64,000 bases of DNA from an uncultured bacterium (GTDB lineage: Bacteria > Cyanobacteriota > Vampirovibrionia > Gastranaerophilales > Gastranaerophilaceae), in NCBI GenBank assembly GCA_902783835.1, contig CACZSN010000040.1, positions 21,915 to 85,914 on the forward strand. The letters are read 5' to 3'. Both the position numbers and the translations under genes were made by a program. The notes under the pieces were generated by a model. It was given only the letters and a program-made list of their open reading frames with translations. It searched no databases and had not been told where the DNA came from. Within the stretch, counting starts at the first letter, position 1, and every line of letters starts with the position of its first letter. This document shows positions 16,834 through 25,332 of this stretch, piece by piece.

Positions 16834-17658
16834 TTGGGTTCGGCTTTCAAATTTATTAATGAAGAAAATCCGAAAAAGGCTGTCTTGTTGTTCCACGGAC
16901 TCACAGGCAGCCCTTTTGAAATGAAAAAATTTGGCAAATTCTTATCGGAGCACGGTTATGATGTCTATGGGGCTTGTTTGCCCGGACATGGTGAGTTCAA
17001 GGATGATATTTACACTGTTTCTTATGAGGATTGGGTAAATTATGCATCCGAACAATTTGAAAAATTGTGTGAAGAATATGAAGAAGTCTATTTAGGCGGA
17101 TTATGTCTCGGTGCGGTTGTTTCGCTTGCATTGTGCGAAAAATACCAAGAAAAAGTTAAGGGTGCTGTTTTGTTATCTACAACATTGTATCTGGACGGCT
17201 GGAGATTGCCTTGGTATGCTTGTTTTATGCCTTTCGGACTTCATACCGTTTTCAGATATTATTATCAATATCCCGAATGTGAACCTTATGGTGTTAAAAA
17301 TAAACGGGTTCGCGAAATTGTCAAAAAAGCACTTGCTAAAACGGACGGTGGAATGGATACGTACCCTATGTGTGCTTTCCACGAGCTTTTAGAGCTTTCT
17401 CAAGATGTTCGTTATGACTTGGATGTTGTAACTTCACCGCTTTTGATTATTCATTCAAGAGAAGACGATTTGGCAAGTAAAAAAGGTGCGGAAGAAGTTT
17501 ATCGCAGTGTTTCTTCGACAGATAAAGAGTTGATAATTTTGGAAGACAGTTATCATATGGTTTTGTACGATAACGAAAAAGATTTTGTATTTAAAAAATC
17601 TCTTGAATTTTTGGATACACACTCTGCAAATTTGAAAACAGAGGCGGTGACGGCATGA
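16834..17658 (+). CDS. Alpha/beta hydrolase with cysteine nucleophile (Est30-like)
   Basis: 274 residues from a TTG start directly after the aminotransferase stop; GAGG lies 9 nt upstream. It looks like the Est30 carboxylesterase/monoacylglycerol lipase group: oxyanion motif FHGLTGSPFEM, PGHGE, nucleophile elbow G-L-C-L-G (C91), acid at HSREDD (about D211/212) and H241 in SYHMV. Serine is usual in this group; Cys at the elbow is known from dienelactone hydrolases and PHA synthases. It could be a thioesterase or acyltransferase rather than an esterase. It overlaps the next gene by 4 bp. Confidence 0.83.
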   Translation: MGSAFKFINEENPKKAVLLFHGLTGSPFEMKKFGKFLSEHGYDVYGACLPGHGEFKDDIYTVSYEDWVNYASEQFEKLCEEYEEVYLGGLCLGAVVSLALCEKYQEKVKGAVLLSTTLYLDGWRLPWYACFMPFGLHTVFRYYYQYPECEPYGVKNKRVREIVKKALAKTDGGMDTYPMCAFHELLELSQDVRYDLDVVTSPLLIIHSREDDLASKKGAEEVYRSVSSTDKELIILEDSYHMVLYDNEKDFVFKKSLEFLDTHSANLKTEAVTA

Positions 17659-17981
17659 CATTGACATTTATTATTTTGAGTGTTTTAACATCACTTTCTT
17701 TTGTTTTGGGAAAATTGTTCTTTTATAATCACGAAAATAAGTTTATCAGAGAAAAAAGCATAACCATCAGTGTAATAATTATGTCTATATACTCTGTATT
17801 TTCAATTGTGGGAATGTTCTTTGCATCTGTTCCCGCAAAACCGATAATGGTATTTTGCGGTTTTTCACCGTTTATTATAGGACATTTTGCAACTTATAAA
17901 AGGCTAAATTATTATAGCGTAATGCAACTTTTGATATTCCTTGCCGGAATTATTTACGCTGTCGGAAACGGTTTGTCGTAA
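17655..17981 (+). CDS. Small integral membrane protein, unknown
   Basis: 108 residues that are nearly all hydrophobic, in four probable helices (about 2-18, 33-55, 60-75, 88-104), with a short charged loop HENKFIREKS after the first. No family recognised. It overlaps the hydrolase gene by ATGA, which makes it the last gene of the HAD-aminotransferase-hydrolase operon and suggests that the product or substrate of the operon is membrane-linked. Confidence 0.7.
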   Translation: MTLTFIILSVLTSLSFVLGKLFFYNHENKFIREKSITISVIIMSIYSVFSIVGMFFASVPAKPIMVFCGFSPFIIGHFATYKRLNYYSVMQLLIFLAGIIYAVGNGLS

Positions 17982-18142
17982 AAAATTATAGACTGTTGCA
18001 ACTTCCGTTGATTTTTTTAATAAATTTTGCCGAATTTTTAACAACTACGATGGAAAACAGTATATAAACAGAGAGATGATAAAAGATTGATTGCGGCTGG
18101 AAAACTCTTTGCTTACAAATTCTTATATTTTCGCATAAAACA

Positions 18143-18168
18143 AAAAAGACCTTATTTTAGGTCTTTTT
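18143..18168. terminator. Bidirectional terminator downstream of the pilin-like gene
   Basis: Nine-bp stem AAAAAGACC (18143-18151) with GGTCTTTTT (18160-18168), loop 8 nt; U-rich on both strands. It ends the pilin-like transcript (minus) and may also stop the plus-strand operon ending at 17981. The 160 bases between 17981 and this hairpin hold no gene I can see. Confidence 0.75.
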
Positions 18169-18187
18169 CGCGAAATTTTTAATAAAA

Positions 18188-18991
18188 TTATTTTTTATTG
18201 AAGAACAAATGTTGTGCTGCATCATTGAATGGCTCTTTTGACGGGTGTCCCGGTACAAATCTGTCTTTCAAAATTGTTATGGGTAATGTGTCTCCCGTAT
18301 AAATCGGTTTTGCTTCGGTGTTTATGTTTCGGTAAGCCTCATTAGGACCTTTTTCACCGTTTATATCAACCCAAATAACCCCATAAGTGTCTTCGCCGAA
18401 TTTTTCATTATTGGCAATTTTTTCATAGCTAATACAGTATCTCATACCGTCAGCCGTGTAAAAATATTCAATCGGGGTTGTTTCCGATGTACAAGATGCA
18501 AGGGTTGTATAATTAAATAAACTCTTTGTATCTGTTGCAATTGTGTAATATATGACTTGGTTATTGGAAATACCGCGGATATTTACAATTTGCATGTGTT
18601 TAGTGAGAATTTTGTTCAAAATTTGATAAACATTGTCAAGTTTTCCGTTTTCTCCGATATTGTAACGGTTTCCGTCATTAACCCAATCATACTTAATCAC
18701 AGGGTTTGAATCCGTTTCAGGATTTCCGTTTTCGTCTAAAATTTCACCGTTAGAACCATATTGAGTTTTTGCATATTTCTTTTTGCTTCCTGATGAAATG
18801 TCAGTCGGAGGACTGTTATAATATGCAGAATAAGCGTTATTTAAATTGTTCAACGCTTTTTGATATGCAGCTCCGATGTCACGATTTTTATAATCCGAAA
18901 TTACCGCAGGAACGGTATATAAAGCAACAGTGCCGATAATGACTAATGTCAATAAAGTTTCCGCTAAAGTAAAACCGTGTTGTTTCTGCAT
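18188..18991 (-). CDS. Type IV pilin-like / type II secretion pseudopilin protein
   Basis: 267 residues. The N-terminus KQHGFTLAETLLTLVIIGTVAL is a prepilin signal: cleavage after Gly, Phe+1, Glu+5, then a hydrophobic helix. The 230-residue periplasmic part has Tyr/Asn-rich loops and a likely disulfide pair (SC..YC near 180-200). It would be processed by a PilD-type peptidase and exported into a pilus or pseudopilus; no such machinery is in the window. ATG 18991 is chosen; upstream in-frame codons run into the tRNA gene. It lies 40 bp downstream of tRNA-Leu, so co-transcription with the tRNA is possible. Confidence 0.85.
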   Translation of the reverse strand: MQKQHGFTLAETLLTLVIIGTVALYTVPAVISDYKNRDIGAAYQKALNNLNNAYSAYYNSPPTDISSGSKKKYAKTQYGSNGEILDENGNPETDSNPVIKYDWVNDGNRYNIGENGKLDNVYQILNKILTKHMQIVNIRGISNNQVIYYTIATDTKSLFNYTTLASCTSETTPIEYFYTADGMRYCISYEKIANNEKFGEDTYGVIWVDINGEKGPNEAYRNINTEAKPIYTGDTLPITILKDRFVPGHPSKEPFNDAAQHLFFNKK

Positions 18992-19030
18992 TCTTAATCT
19001 TTCTTTTTTCTGAAAACAGACACAAAAAAA

Positions 19031-19111
19031 TGTCGAAGATGGGACTTGAACCCATACAGATTGCTCCACACGCCCCTCAAACGTGCGCGTCTACCATTCC
19101 GCCACTCCGAC
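19031..19111 (-). tRNA. tRNA-Leu (anticodon GAG)
   Basis: 81 nt on the minus strand. Acceptor GTCGGAG pairs with CTTCGAC plus discriminator A; anticodon stem CACGT/GCGTG holds the loop TTGAGGG with anticodon GAG (reads CUU/CUC). A long variable arm, typical of class II tRNAs, and a T-loop GGTTCAAGTCC are present. CCA is not encoded; a run of T follows the 3' end. Confidence 0.93.
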
Positions 19112-19184
19112 ATTTAGGTACAACTATATTATGTCACACAAAGAGAATAGTCAACACTTTTTTTATAAAAATTTGAAGAAATTT

Positions 19185-19667
19185 TTACAAGATACTCATG
19201 TTGATAGTTTGCATGTTACTCAAACTGCGGAAATACGGATTTTCTTCGCTGTATTCTTTTTGTTCTTCTTCCTGAGAAGAAAATAATTTTGTTGTATAGT
19301 CAAAGAGCCAGGAATAGTAGTTATAATCGTATTGTGATTGAGCATTTTCCATTTGAAATTGGATTTCTTCCATAATGTTATTGAAATCCTCTTCTTCATC
19401 TCCCGTACAATGCAATTGTAATTGTTGCATGATTTGCGACCAGGGAACATTTCCTTCCGGTTCCTTATCAACATCCGTTTTTTGGCTTTCCGCAATTCTT
19501 GCTCCTAATTCAAGCAAGTTTTGCGTACGGCGAAGTTCTTCGGTGTCTTCCGTAATTGCACGTTCGACTTCTTTGTTGCCCAATGGGTTCATAGGCATTT
19601 GACGAGTGCTCAGATTGTATCCTGCAAAAACTGCATCATTGTTAAGCGACACGAAATTTATTGACAT
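19185..19667 (-). CDS. Hypothetical protein, acidic, lineage-specific
   Basis: 160 residues, soluble, Glu/Gln-rich in the middle (about 60-150) with helical stretches and a C-terminus rich in Ser/Asn/Met. The N-terminus MSINFVSLNNDAVFAGYN is extended and polar. A good ribosome site (AGAGGAG, 7 nt spacing) supports the ATG. No homologous family recognised. It stands alone between tRNA-Leu and spmA (divergent). Confidence 0.7.
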   Translation of the reverse strand: MSINFVSLNNDAVFAGYNLSTRQMPMNPLGNKEVERAITEDTEELRRTQNLLELGARIAESQKTDVDKEPEGNVPWSQIMQQLQLHCTGDEEEDFNNIMEEIQFQMENAQSQYDYNYYSWLFDYTTKLFSSQEEEQKEYSEENPYFRSLSNMQTINMSIL

Positions 19668-19755
19668 AAATACGCTCCTCTCATCAAATCCCTTCCTTTA
19701 TTTAATTACCCTGATTTTATTTTTTATATCATTCTTTTTTACAAACTTTACAATT

Positions 19756-19783
19756 TTGCGGAAATTTCTTGCAAGAGTAAAAT
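19756..19783 (+). promoter_or_regulatory. Promoter directly upstream of spmA (possible leaderless mRNA)
   Basis: TTGCGG (19756-19761), 16-bp spacer, TAAAAT (19778-19783). The ATG at 19790 begins 6 nt after the -10 box. AAAGG touches the ATG and is too close to act as a ribosome site. Confidence 0.55.
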
Positions 19784-19789
19784 AAAGGT

Positions 19790-20389
19790 ATGAATTACAT
19801 TTGGAGTTTTTTGATACTGATTTCCATAGTCGTAGGTGCGGTTAACGGCAAGTTGAACGATGTCGTTAATGCTCTGTTATCCGGAGCGGAAACTTCCGTG
19901 AAAATTGCAATAGGGATATGCGGTGTAATGGTTTTTTGGCTTGGAATTATGAAAATTGCCGAAAAATCAGGAATTGTTGAATGGTTATCTAAAATTTTGA
20001 CTCCCGTTGCCAATTTTTTATTTCCCGAAGTAAAGGGAAATGACAAAATTATCGGTGATGTTGCCATGAATTTTTCCGCAAATGCTCTCGGTTTGGCTAA
20101 TGCAGCTACTCCGATGGGGTTGAAGGCCATGGATGAAATGCAAAAAATTAATAAGGATAAATCTTCGGCTTCAAATTCAATGTGTATGCTTTTAGCTATG
20201 AATACCGCAGGTTTTCAGCTTATTCCCGCAACAGTAATTGCGATTTTGGTTTCTTGCGGTGCAAAAAATCCTACGGAAATTATTATCCCGACATTTATTG
20301 TGACATCTTTTGCTTTCATCGGAGCAATTGTTACCGCAAAAATTATGCAGCGGATTTTCCCTCCTCAAACAGAATCAGGCGGTGAATAG
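19790..20389 (+). CDS. spmA: Spore maturation protein A homologue (nucleoside-recognition domain)
   Basis: 199 residues, membrane protein with four or five helices. SpmA/gate-domain features: VNALLSGAETSVKIAIGICGVMVFWLG, a central NFSANALGLANAATPMGLKAM and an NTAGFQLIP motif. In Bacillus SpmA and SpmB act in spore core dehydration, but the family is common in non-sporulating bacteria, probably as a transporter. spmB follows with a GTG overlapping the stop, so the two form one unit, as usual. Confidence 0.9.
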   Translation: MNYIWSFLILISIVVGAVNGKLNDVVNALLSGAETSVKIAIGICGVMVFWLGIMKIAEKSGIVEWLSKILTPVANFLFPEVKGNDKIIGDVAMNFSANALGLANAATPMGLKAMDEMQKINKDKSSASNSMCMLLAMNTAGFQLIPATVIAILVSCGAKNPTEIIIPTFIVTSFAFIGAIVTAKIMQRIFPPQTESGGE

Positions 20390-20931
20390 TGGAAAATATC
20401 AGACATATTTTGGATATAATTTCTGTATATGCACTTCCCTCAATTATTTTTGTCATTTTGCTTTGGGCATTAATTAAGAAAGTTCCTGTTTATGAAACAT
20501 TTGTAGACGGAGCCAAAGAAGGTGTAGATGTTACATTGAGAATTGTTCCGTATCTTACGGCAATTGTAGTTGCTGTTGCTATGTTCAGGGCATCAGGGGC
20601 ATTAGATATGCTGACTGCTTGTTGTGCCGGATTTTTGGATAAAATTAATATGCCGTCCGATATTGTACCGCTTGCAATCGTTCGCTCTCTTTCGGGAAGT
20701 GCCGCACTTGGTGTATTTTCGGATATTGCTTCTTCTAATCCGGTTGATTCTTACGTCACAAAATTGGGTGCAATTATGCTCGGCAGTTCAGAAACTACCT
20801 TTTATGTTCTTGCTGTCTATTTTGGCTCCGTCGGGATTAAAAAAGTCCGTTACGCTTTGATTACGGGATTAATCGCGGATTTCCTCGGCATAGTCGGTGC
20901 TATTGTTGTTGCAAATTGGTTTTTTGCTTAA
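20389..20931 (+). CDS. spmB: Spore maturation protein B homologue
   Basis: 180 residues from GTG 20389, which shares a base with the spmA stop (TAGTG). Typical SpmB features are YETFVDGAKEGVDVTLRIVPYL, then VRSLSGSAALGVFSDI and GSSETTFYVLAVYFGSVGIKK. It is an integral membrane partner of SpmA. No other sporulation genes are adjacent, so the pair probably serves a general envelope or nucleoside-related transport role here. Confidence 0.9.
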   Translation: MENIRHILDIISVYALPSIIFVILLWALIKKVPVYETFVDGAKEGVDVTLRIVPYLTAIVVAVAMFRASGALDMLTACCAGFLDKINMPSDIVPLAIVRSLSGSAALGVFSDIASSNPVDSYVTKLGAIMLGSSETTFYVLAVYFGSVGIKKVRYALITGLIADFLGIVGAIVVANWFFA

Positions 20932-20934
20932 AAA

Positions 20935-21747
20935 TTAATCTTTAGCGGCAAGTTCGTAAATTTTATTTTTTGGTTGATTTTTTAATGATGATAAAATTTT
21001 GGAAATGTCTTTTGCCGAAAAGCCTTGTTTTTTCAGTGTTTTGATGTCATTTTTGATTTGTGTTTCATCAAAATCATTTTCTTCTTCTTCAAAAATCATT
21101 CCGACAATTTCGCCTTTTAAAATATTATTTTCGTAATAATCAGCTATTTCGGAAACGGTACCGATTTTTATTTCTTCAAAAACTTTTGTCAATTCTCTGC
21201 CGATTGCAATCTTTTTTGAGTTTCCGAAATATCCCGAAATATCTGCCAATAGGTCTTTTAATCTGTTTGGAGATTCATAAAAAATACAATTGATATTTTT
21301 AAATTTTTCAAAAATTTCTTCTCTTTTTTGTTTTGTCCTTGGCATAAAACCGATAAACGAGAAAAATTCATTATCCCTCGGAACAGCGGATAAGAAAGCC
21401 GTTAATGCACTTGCACCGGGAATAGGAACAATTTTGTGTCCCATTTTTAAAAGTTCGTTTTCTACGACTGCTCCCGGGTCGCAAATTGCGGGAGTTCCTG
21501 CATCCGAAACAAGTGCGACACTTCCGTTTTCGCCTAAAATTTCAGATATTTTTGAACTTCTCTCTTTTTCGTTGAATTTATGACAATCAAGCAATTTTGT
21601 CGAAATATCATATTTATCAAGCAAAATTCTTGTGTTTCTCGTGTCTTCGCAAGCCACACAGTCAACGGATTTTAATACATCTATTGCACGCAACGTTATA
21701 TCTTTCAAATTTCCGAGAGGAACAGCAACTGCGTACAAAATACCCAT
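20935..21747 (-). CDS. rsmI: 16S rRNA (cytidine1402-2'-O)-methyltransferase RsmI
   Basis: 270 residues. RsmI uses S-adenosylmethionine to 2'-O-methylate C1402 in the decoding centre. Family motifs: VAVPLGNLKDITLRAI at the N-terminus, CEDTRNTR, LVSDAGTPAICDPG (about 80-93) and IPGASALTAFLSA; a C-terminal helical RsmI domain ends in KNKIYELAAK. It overlaps the upstream STAS-like gene by one base (TAATG on the minus strand). Confidence 0.95.
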   Translation of the reverse strand: MGILYAVAVPLGNLKDITLRAIDVLKSVDCVACEDTRNTRILLDKYDISTKLLDCHKFNEKERSSKISEILGENGSVALVSDAGTPAICDPGAVVENELLKMGHKIVPIPGASALTAFLSAVPRDNEFFSFIGFMPRTKQKREEIFEKFKNINCIFYESPNRLKDLLADISGYFGNSKKIAIGRELTKVFEEIKIGTVSEIADYYENNILKGEIVGMIFEEEENDFDETQIKNDIKTLKKQGFSAKDISKILSSLKNQPKNKIYELAAKD

Positions 21748-22025
21748 TATATGCCTCGTTGTCTTTTTGCGGGAGAAACAAGTTCTTCTTCAAAGTTTGT
21801 AAATGTTCGGTGTAATCCTGTCATAGCGAGGATTTGTAAAACTTCAGGAGCGGCATTTTGGATGTATAATTTTTTGCCGTTCAAAACTGCTACTCTATGA
21901 ATATCCGAAATATTTTCAATATCTTGGAGTGCAATTTTGTCTATGGAAGAAAAATCTACCTCGATATCTTCCGAGTTTTCAAAATCAATATCCGAATTAA
22001 TGTCAATATTCAATCTCGTATTCAT
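21747..22025 (-). CDS. Small STAS-like domain protein
   Basis: 92 residues. The middle (about 20-80) follows the STAS/anti-anti-sigma pattern: a beta strand with DFSSIDKIALQDI, a helix, LYIQNAAPEVLQILAMTGLHRTF. In classical members a Ser in the DSSG loop is phosphorylated; here the loop reads DKIALQD and lacks it, so regulation by phosphorylation is doubtful. GGGAAAG serves as ribosome site. Coupled to rsmI by a one-base overlap. Confidence 0.6.
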   Translation of the reverse strand: MNTRLNIDINSDIDFENSEDIEVDFSSIDKIALQDIENISDIHRVAVLNGKKLYIQNAAPEVLQILAMTGLHRTFTNFEEELVSPAKRQRGI

Positions 22026-22148
22026 TAATATCTTTCCCGAACTTATGCACGTATTTGTTGTGCAAGTAACACTATTTTAATCTCTTTCTTGATTTGTTTC
22101 AAGCTTCTTTACAATTTGTCCTGACCATGAAGCCTGTGGTTTTGGGGA

Positions 22149-22847
22149 TTACAAGTTTACTGCTTTTTTAAGTTGATTGTAATCCATGTATTCATCAGCA
22201 TTTCTGAATGATGAAGGTACGGTAACTCTGTTCATTTTGGAAGCATTTGCAAAGTTGATAACAGGTGTTCCGTGAATTACGGAATTGTTACAAACTTTTG
22301 TTCTTGCTCTCAATGTTTTGAGTTCTTTTTTAGCTGTAATTTTTTGTTTTACAGCTTGTTCAAGTTGTGTGTTTCTTAAGCTTTCTTGACTTTTGCGGTT
22401 AAACGAGTTCATCATTCTTGCAACTCCTGCAATTATGAGAAGTGCCAAAATTGCAAATGAGCCAAATCCGAAATCTTTTTTCATCGAACTCAACGGAATG
22501 ATATTGCCGTTTGCGTATGTAAGTTCGAAGTTTGCAACATTTTTTCCGCTCAAGTTTACATAAGTGTTCTTTCCGTTTTGCATAACGCTGATTTCTGTCA
22601 TAACAGGAAGGTTGTCACAAATTGTTTTTACATTTTCGGAAACTGTTGTATTTTTAAGGTTAAGAACGATTTCATCAGATGAAATTACATTCTTTTGAAT
22701 TTTAGTTTTGTCCGTATTCAAGACAATTTTGCCTTGATTGCCGTAGTTTGCAACTTCCACGGAAGTTAATGTGTTTGAGAAACCGCAAGATCCCGTGACA
22801 AGGATACAACCACACAATATTGTTTTTACGAACAAGTCTTTCATCAT
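22149..22847 (-). CDS. Membrane protein with exported N-terminal beta domain, unknown
   Basis: 232 residues. N-terminal signal or lipoprotein-like sequence (Cys21 after VTGS). Residues 28-120 are beta-rich and recall an AMIN-type domain (SVEVANYGNQGKIVLNTDK, then EIVLNLKNTTV), used in cell-wall or pilus proteins; a membrane helix (FGFGSFAILALLIIAGVA) is at about 125-142 and a basic cytoplasmic tail follows. The AMIN assignment is weak. Two adjacent ATGs (22847, 22844) follow a GGAG/AGGA site. Confidence 0.6.
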   Translation of the reverse strand: MMKDLFVKTILCGCILVTGSCGFSNTLTSVEVANYGNQGKIVLNTDKTKIQKNVISSDEIVLNLKNTTVSENVKTICDNLPVMTEISVMQNGKNTYVNLSGKNVANFELTYANGNIIPLSSMKKDFGFGSFAILALLIIAGVARMMNSFNRKSQESLRNTQLEQAVKQKITAKKELKTLRARTKVCNNSVIHGTPVINFANASKMNRVTVPSSFRNADEYMDYNQLKKAVNL

Positions 22848-23015
22848 TCCTTACTCCGTTTGCTTACCTTGTAACTTTATCTTATTTTTTTCTAAATTAC
22901 ATTGACCGAAATATTTAAAAATCAATATTAATCACAGGGTCTATATATTTTATTTTTCAACTAAAAATATGATGACTTTAAAAATTTTAATAATAAGTTA
23001 TTTTTTTCAAAAATA

Positions 23016-23024
23016 TGGTAAAAT
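23016..23024 (+). promoter_or_regulatory. Extended -10 promoter element upstream of the amylase-fold gene
   Basis: TGG followed by TAAAAT (23019-23024), giving a leader of about 22 nt that carries the GGAG ribosome site. No good -35 box, as expected for extended -10 promoters. Confidence 0.4.
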
Positions 23025-23052
23025 CATTCATGATAAGTTCGGAGTATTTGCC

Positions 23053-25332
23053 ATGCTTGAATTTTTGTTTAAAAAAAATCGTAAAGAAGAAGTTGACCCG
23101 ATGGGTAAACGTTTGTCTGAAATTTTGCAAAAATTAAAAGAGATTTATCGCGGTTATGATATTTCTGAGGGAAGAAAAGCATATTTACGCAGAATGATTG
23201 AGACATATGGTTATTTGCCGTATCCTCATATCAAAGCTCTTGAAGAACTCAATGCTGCGGATACAATTTACGGTTTGGAAATAAAATGGCGTTTGAACGG
23301 TGTTTTTGAAAACGATGATTTTAAATTCAACAAAGGTCAAATTTCTCCGGTATCACGAGCAGGAATTACAAATTCAGATTGGTTAAAAAAAGAGCAACAT
23401 AATATTAAATTAATCAACCTTGCTTCTCTTGGCAACGGTAATTATTCTCCTGCTCCGGGAAATTTTGTTGATTGGTTAAAACAAATTTTGATATTGCCTT
23501 CGGGAAATCTTGAAAAAAATATTTTAGGAACGACTATTTATTTGGTTCCTTTTCATCCTCGTGATTTTGGATGTGCATATCTTCCGAGTTCTACGGAAAT
23601 AAGTGATGCCGTGAAGGATGATTATTTGACTGCAAAATTGGGAATTTCCGCACAAGAACAGGTTAAGTTATTTATTACTCTTGCTCAACTTGCCGGACAT
23701 CCTGTAATTTATGACATTTTGCCCCAAACAAGCAGATTTTCAAAGGAAGTTTTGGTAAATCCGTCGATTGTCAGATGGATGGATGTAAATGCTTTAATCT
23801 CGTCGATTAATGATGAAATTGATAAGCAGGCTGCAAACTTGTTTAAAAAATACGGTCAAGATGATGCAAAAATCATTATGAATGTGGCAAAAAGTATTCT
23901 GAAATCAGGTTCTGATGATATGAGCGAACATTATAAGCCGATGTATGAAGAACTTTCGGAAACTTTAATGCCAAAGAAAAAAGTTATTTCCGAAAAAATG
24001 ACACAAAAAGCCGAACAGATTAAGTTGGCAAATCGTGCTAAAGCATTGATTGCAGAGGTTGAAGGTTCGGAAAATATAATTTGTGAAAATGATATTAAAA
24101 AACAGGGTGCGGATATTGAAAGATTAATTTCGGAAGGTTTATGGCCTGTTCCCGGTGGTGCTTGGTGTTCTTCGGGAGTTCCGATTTTTGACAGAATGTC
24201 CGAAACGGGTGATTTCCCAATGTTTAAACATTATGATTATCAGGGAAATGACGTTACCAAGTTTGCAAATTTAGATTGCCAATCACCATATTATTTTGTT
24301 TATCTCGAAAGCGGTGATTACAATATGCCGGTGATAAATTATTTTGTTTCTAAAATAAAAAATCTGTGTAAAACCTATCATTTTGACGGTATAAGAGTTG
24401 ATCATATTGACCATGTTGTCGATGCTTATTCTCAAAAAGGTGACAGACCGATTAGTTATCGTGCTCCTAAGTATGTTTTGGCAAAATTAAATGAAACATT
24501 GAAACAAGAATTTCCTCATTTTGCTTCACTTGCGGAATATATGTTGGGCGAAAATAATATTAAAGAATATCACAGAGAAATGCATTTTGATGTTCTTTGG
24601 GGAAATGATATAATTGCTCAAAACTGCAAAACTCCATATGAGATTATCAATAATAATAAGGATTTGAAGTCTTACAATAAAGCACCGTTGACAAGAGGTT
24701 CTGTTTCGATTTTAAAAACATATAACAATCAAGACGGAGAATTTAGGGATATTAATCAATATCCTGCACAATTAGGTGAAGCCGGTGCTTTGTTCAAATG
24801 GTTTAAATTGCACTTCATTCCCGGAGGCGACAAGGCTCAAAGACCTATTATGTATGTTGACGGTGATGAATCGTTTACAATGGTCGGAACAGAAGCTTGT
24901 ATCGGTTCGGAAGTGTCTCTTTGTCGAGCAAAAAATTACGGATTTTTTGAAAAATTTGATGCTATCGGCAGGTTTGCAAGAAATAATGAACTTCTTACCG
25001 AAGGAGAAGCTCAAATTATAACTCAAACTGATAACGGATTTGTTTGTTGGGCGGTTACAAAACCTTCGTCCAAAGAAACAATGTTCGTAGTTGCAAATTA
25101 TCTTGCTCCGACTGAATTGGTTTTCGAAAACGGAATGAGAACTATTCGCGAAGGTGCTTCCGTATATGATTCTTCAATTGATGTACCGAAAGAATTTACG
25201 GGTGCTTTTGAATATGTTTACAATTATGAAACAAAACAGTATGAAGAACGACAAATCGAAAATTTCAATCATTCGTTTGTCTTCGACAGACTTGAACCGT
25301 CAGAATTTAGATTTTATAAATTGGTCAAATAA
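23053..25332 (+). CDS. Alpha-amylase-fold glycoside hydrolase (GH13-like), specificity unknown
   Basis: 759 residues, no signal peptide, so cytoplasmic. Conserved region II is FDGIRVDHIDHVVDAY (nucleophile Asp about 448), close to the G-L-R-I-D-H-I-D form of maltooligosyltrehalose synthases; region III is SLAEYM (Glu about 495). The first 150 residues and a helical insert at about 290-350 are not standard. ATG 23053 is chosen for its GGAG 8 nt upstream; an upstream in-frame ATG at 22969 lies before the promoter. It may act on glycogen or maltodextrin. nagZ follows with a one-base overlap. Confidence 0.8.
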   Translation: MLEFLFKKNRKEEVDPMGKRLSEILQKLKEIYRGYDISEGRKAYLRRMIETYGYLPYPHIKALEELNAADTIYGLEIKWRLNGVFENDDFKFNKGQISPVSRAGITNSDWLKKEQHNIKLINLASLGNGNYSPAPGNFVDWLKQILILPSGNLEKNILGTTIYLVPFHPRDFGCAYLPSSTEISDAVKDDYLTAKLGISAQEQVKLFITLAQLAGHPVIYDILPQTSRFSKEVLVNPSIVRWMDVNALISSINDEIDKQAANLFKKYGQDDAKIIMNVAKSILKSGSDDMSEHYKPMYEELSETLMPKKKVISEKMTQKAEQIKLANRAKALIAEVEGSENIICENDIKKQGADIERLISEGLWPVPGGAWCSSGVPIFDRMSETGDFPMFKHYDYQGNDVTKFANLDCQSPYYFVYLESGDYNMPVINYFVSKIKNLCKTYHFDGIRVDHIDHVVDAYSQKGDRPISYRAPKYVLAKLNETLKQEFPHFASLAEYMLGENNIKEYHREMHFDVLWGNDIIAQNCKTPYEIINNNKDLKSYNKAPLTRGSVSILKTYNNQDGEFRDINQYPAQLGEAGALFKWFKLHFIPGGDKAQRPIMYVDGDESFTMVGTEACIGSEVSLCRAKNYGFFEKFDAIGRFARNNELLTEGEAQIITQTDNGFVCWAVTKPSSKETMFVVANYLAPTELVFENGMRTIREGASVYDSSIDVPKEFTGAFEYVYNYETKQYEERQIENFNHSFVFDRLEPSEFRFYKLVK

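Noticed and set aside
17982..18142. Small RNA or gene in the gap after the membrane protein
   Set aside because: No ORF of useful length, no promoter of note and no stable hairpin apart from the terminator at 18143.
18992..19069. Longer start for the pilin-like gene
   Set aside because: The extra codons run into the tRNA-Leu gene and would spoil the prepilin signal.
22969..23052. N-terminal extension of the amylase-fold enzyme
   Set aside because: It precedes the GGAG site and the probable -10 box, and the extra residues look like untranslated AT-rich DNA.
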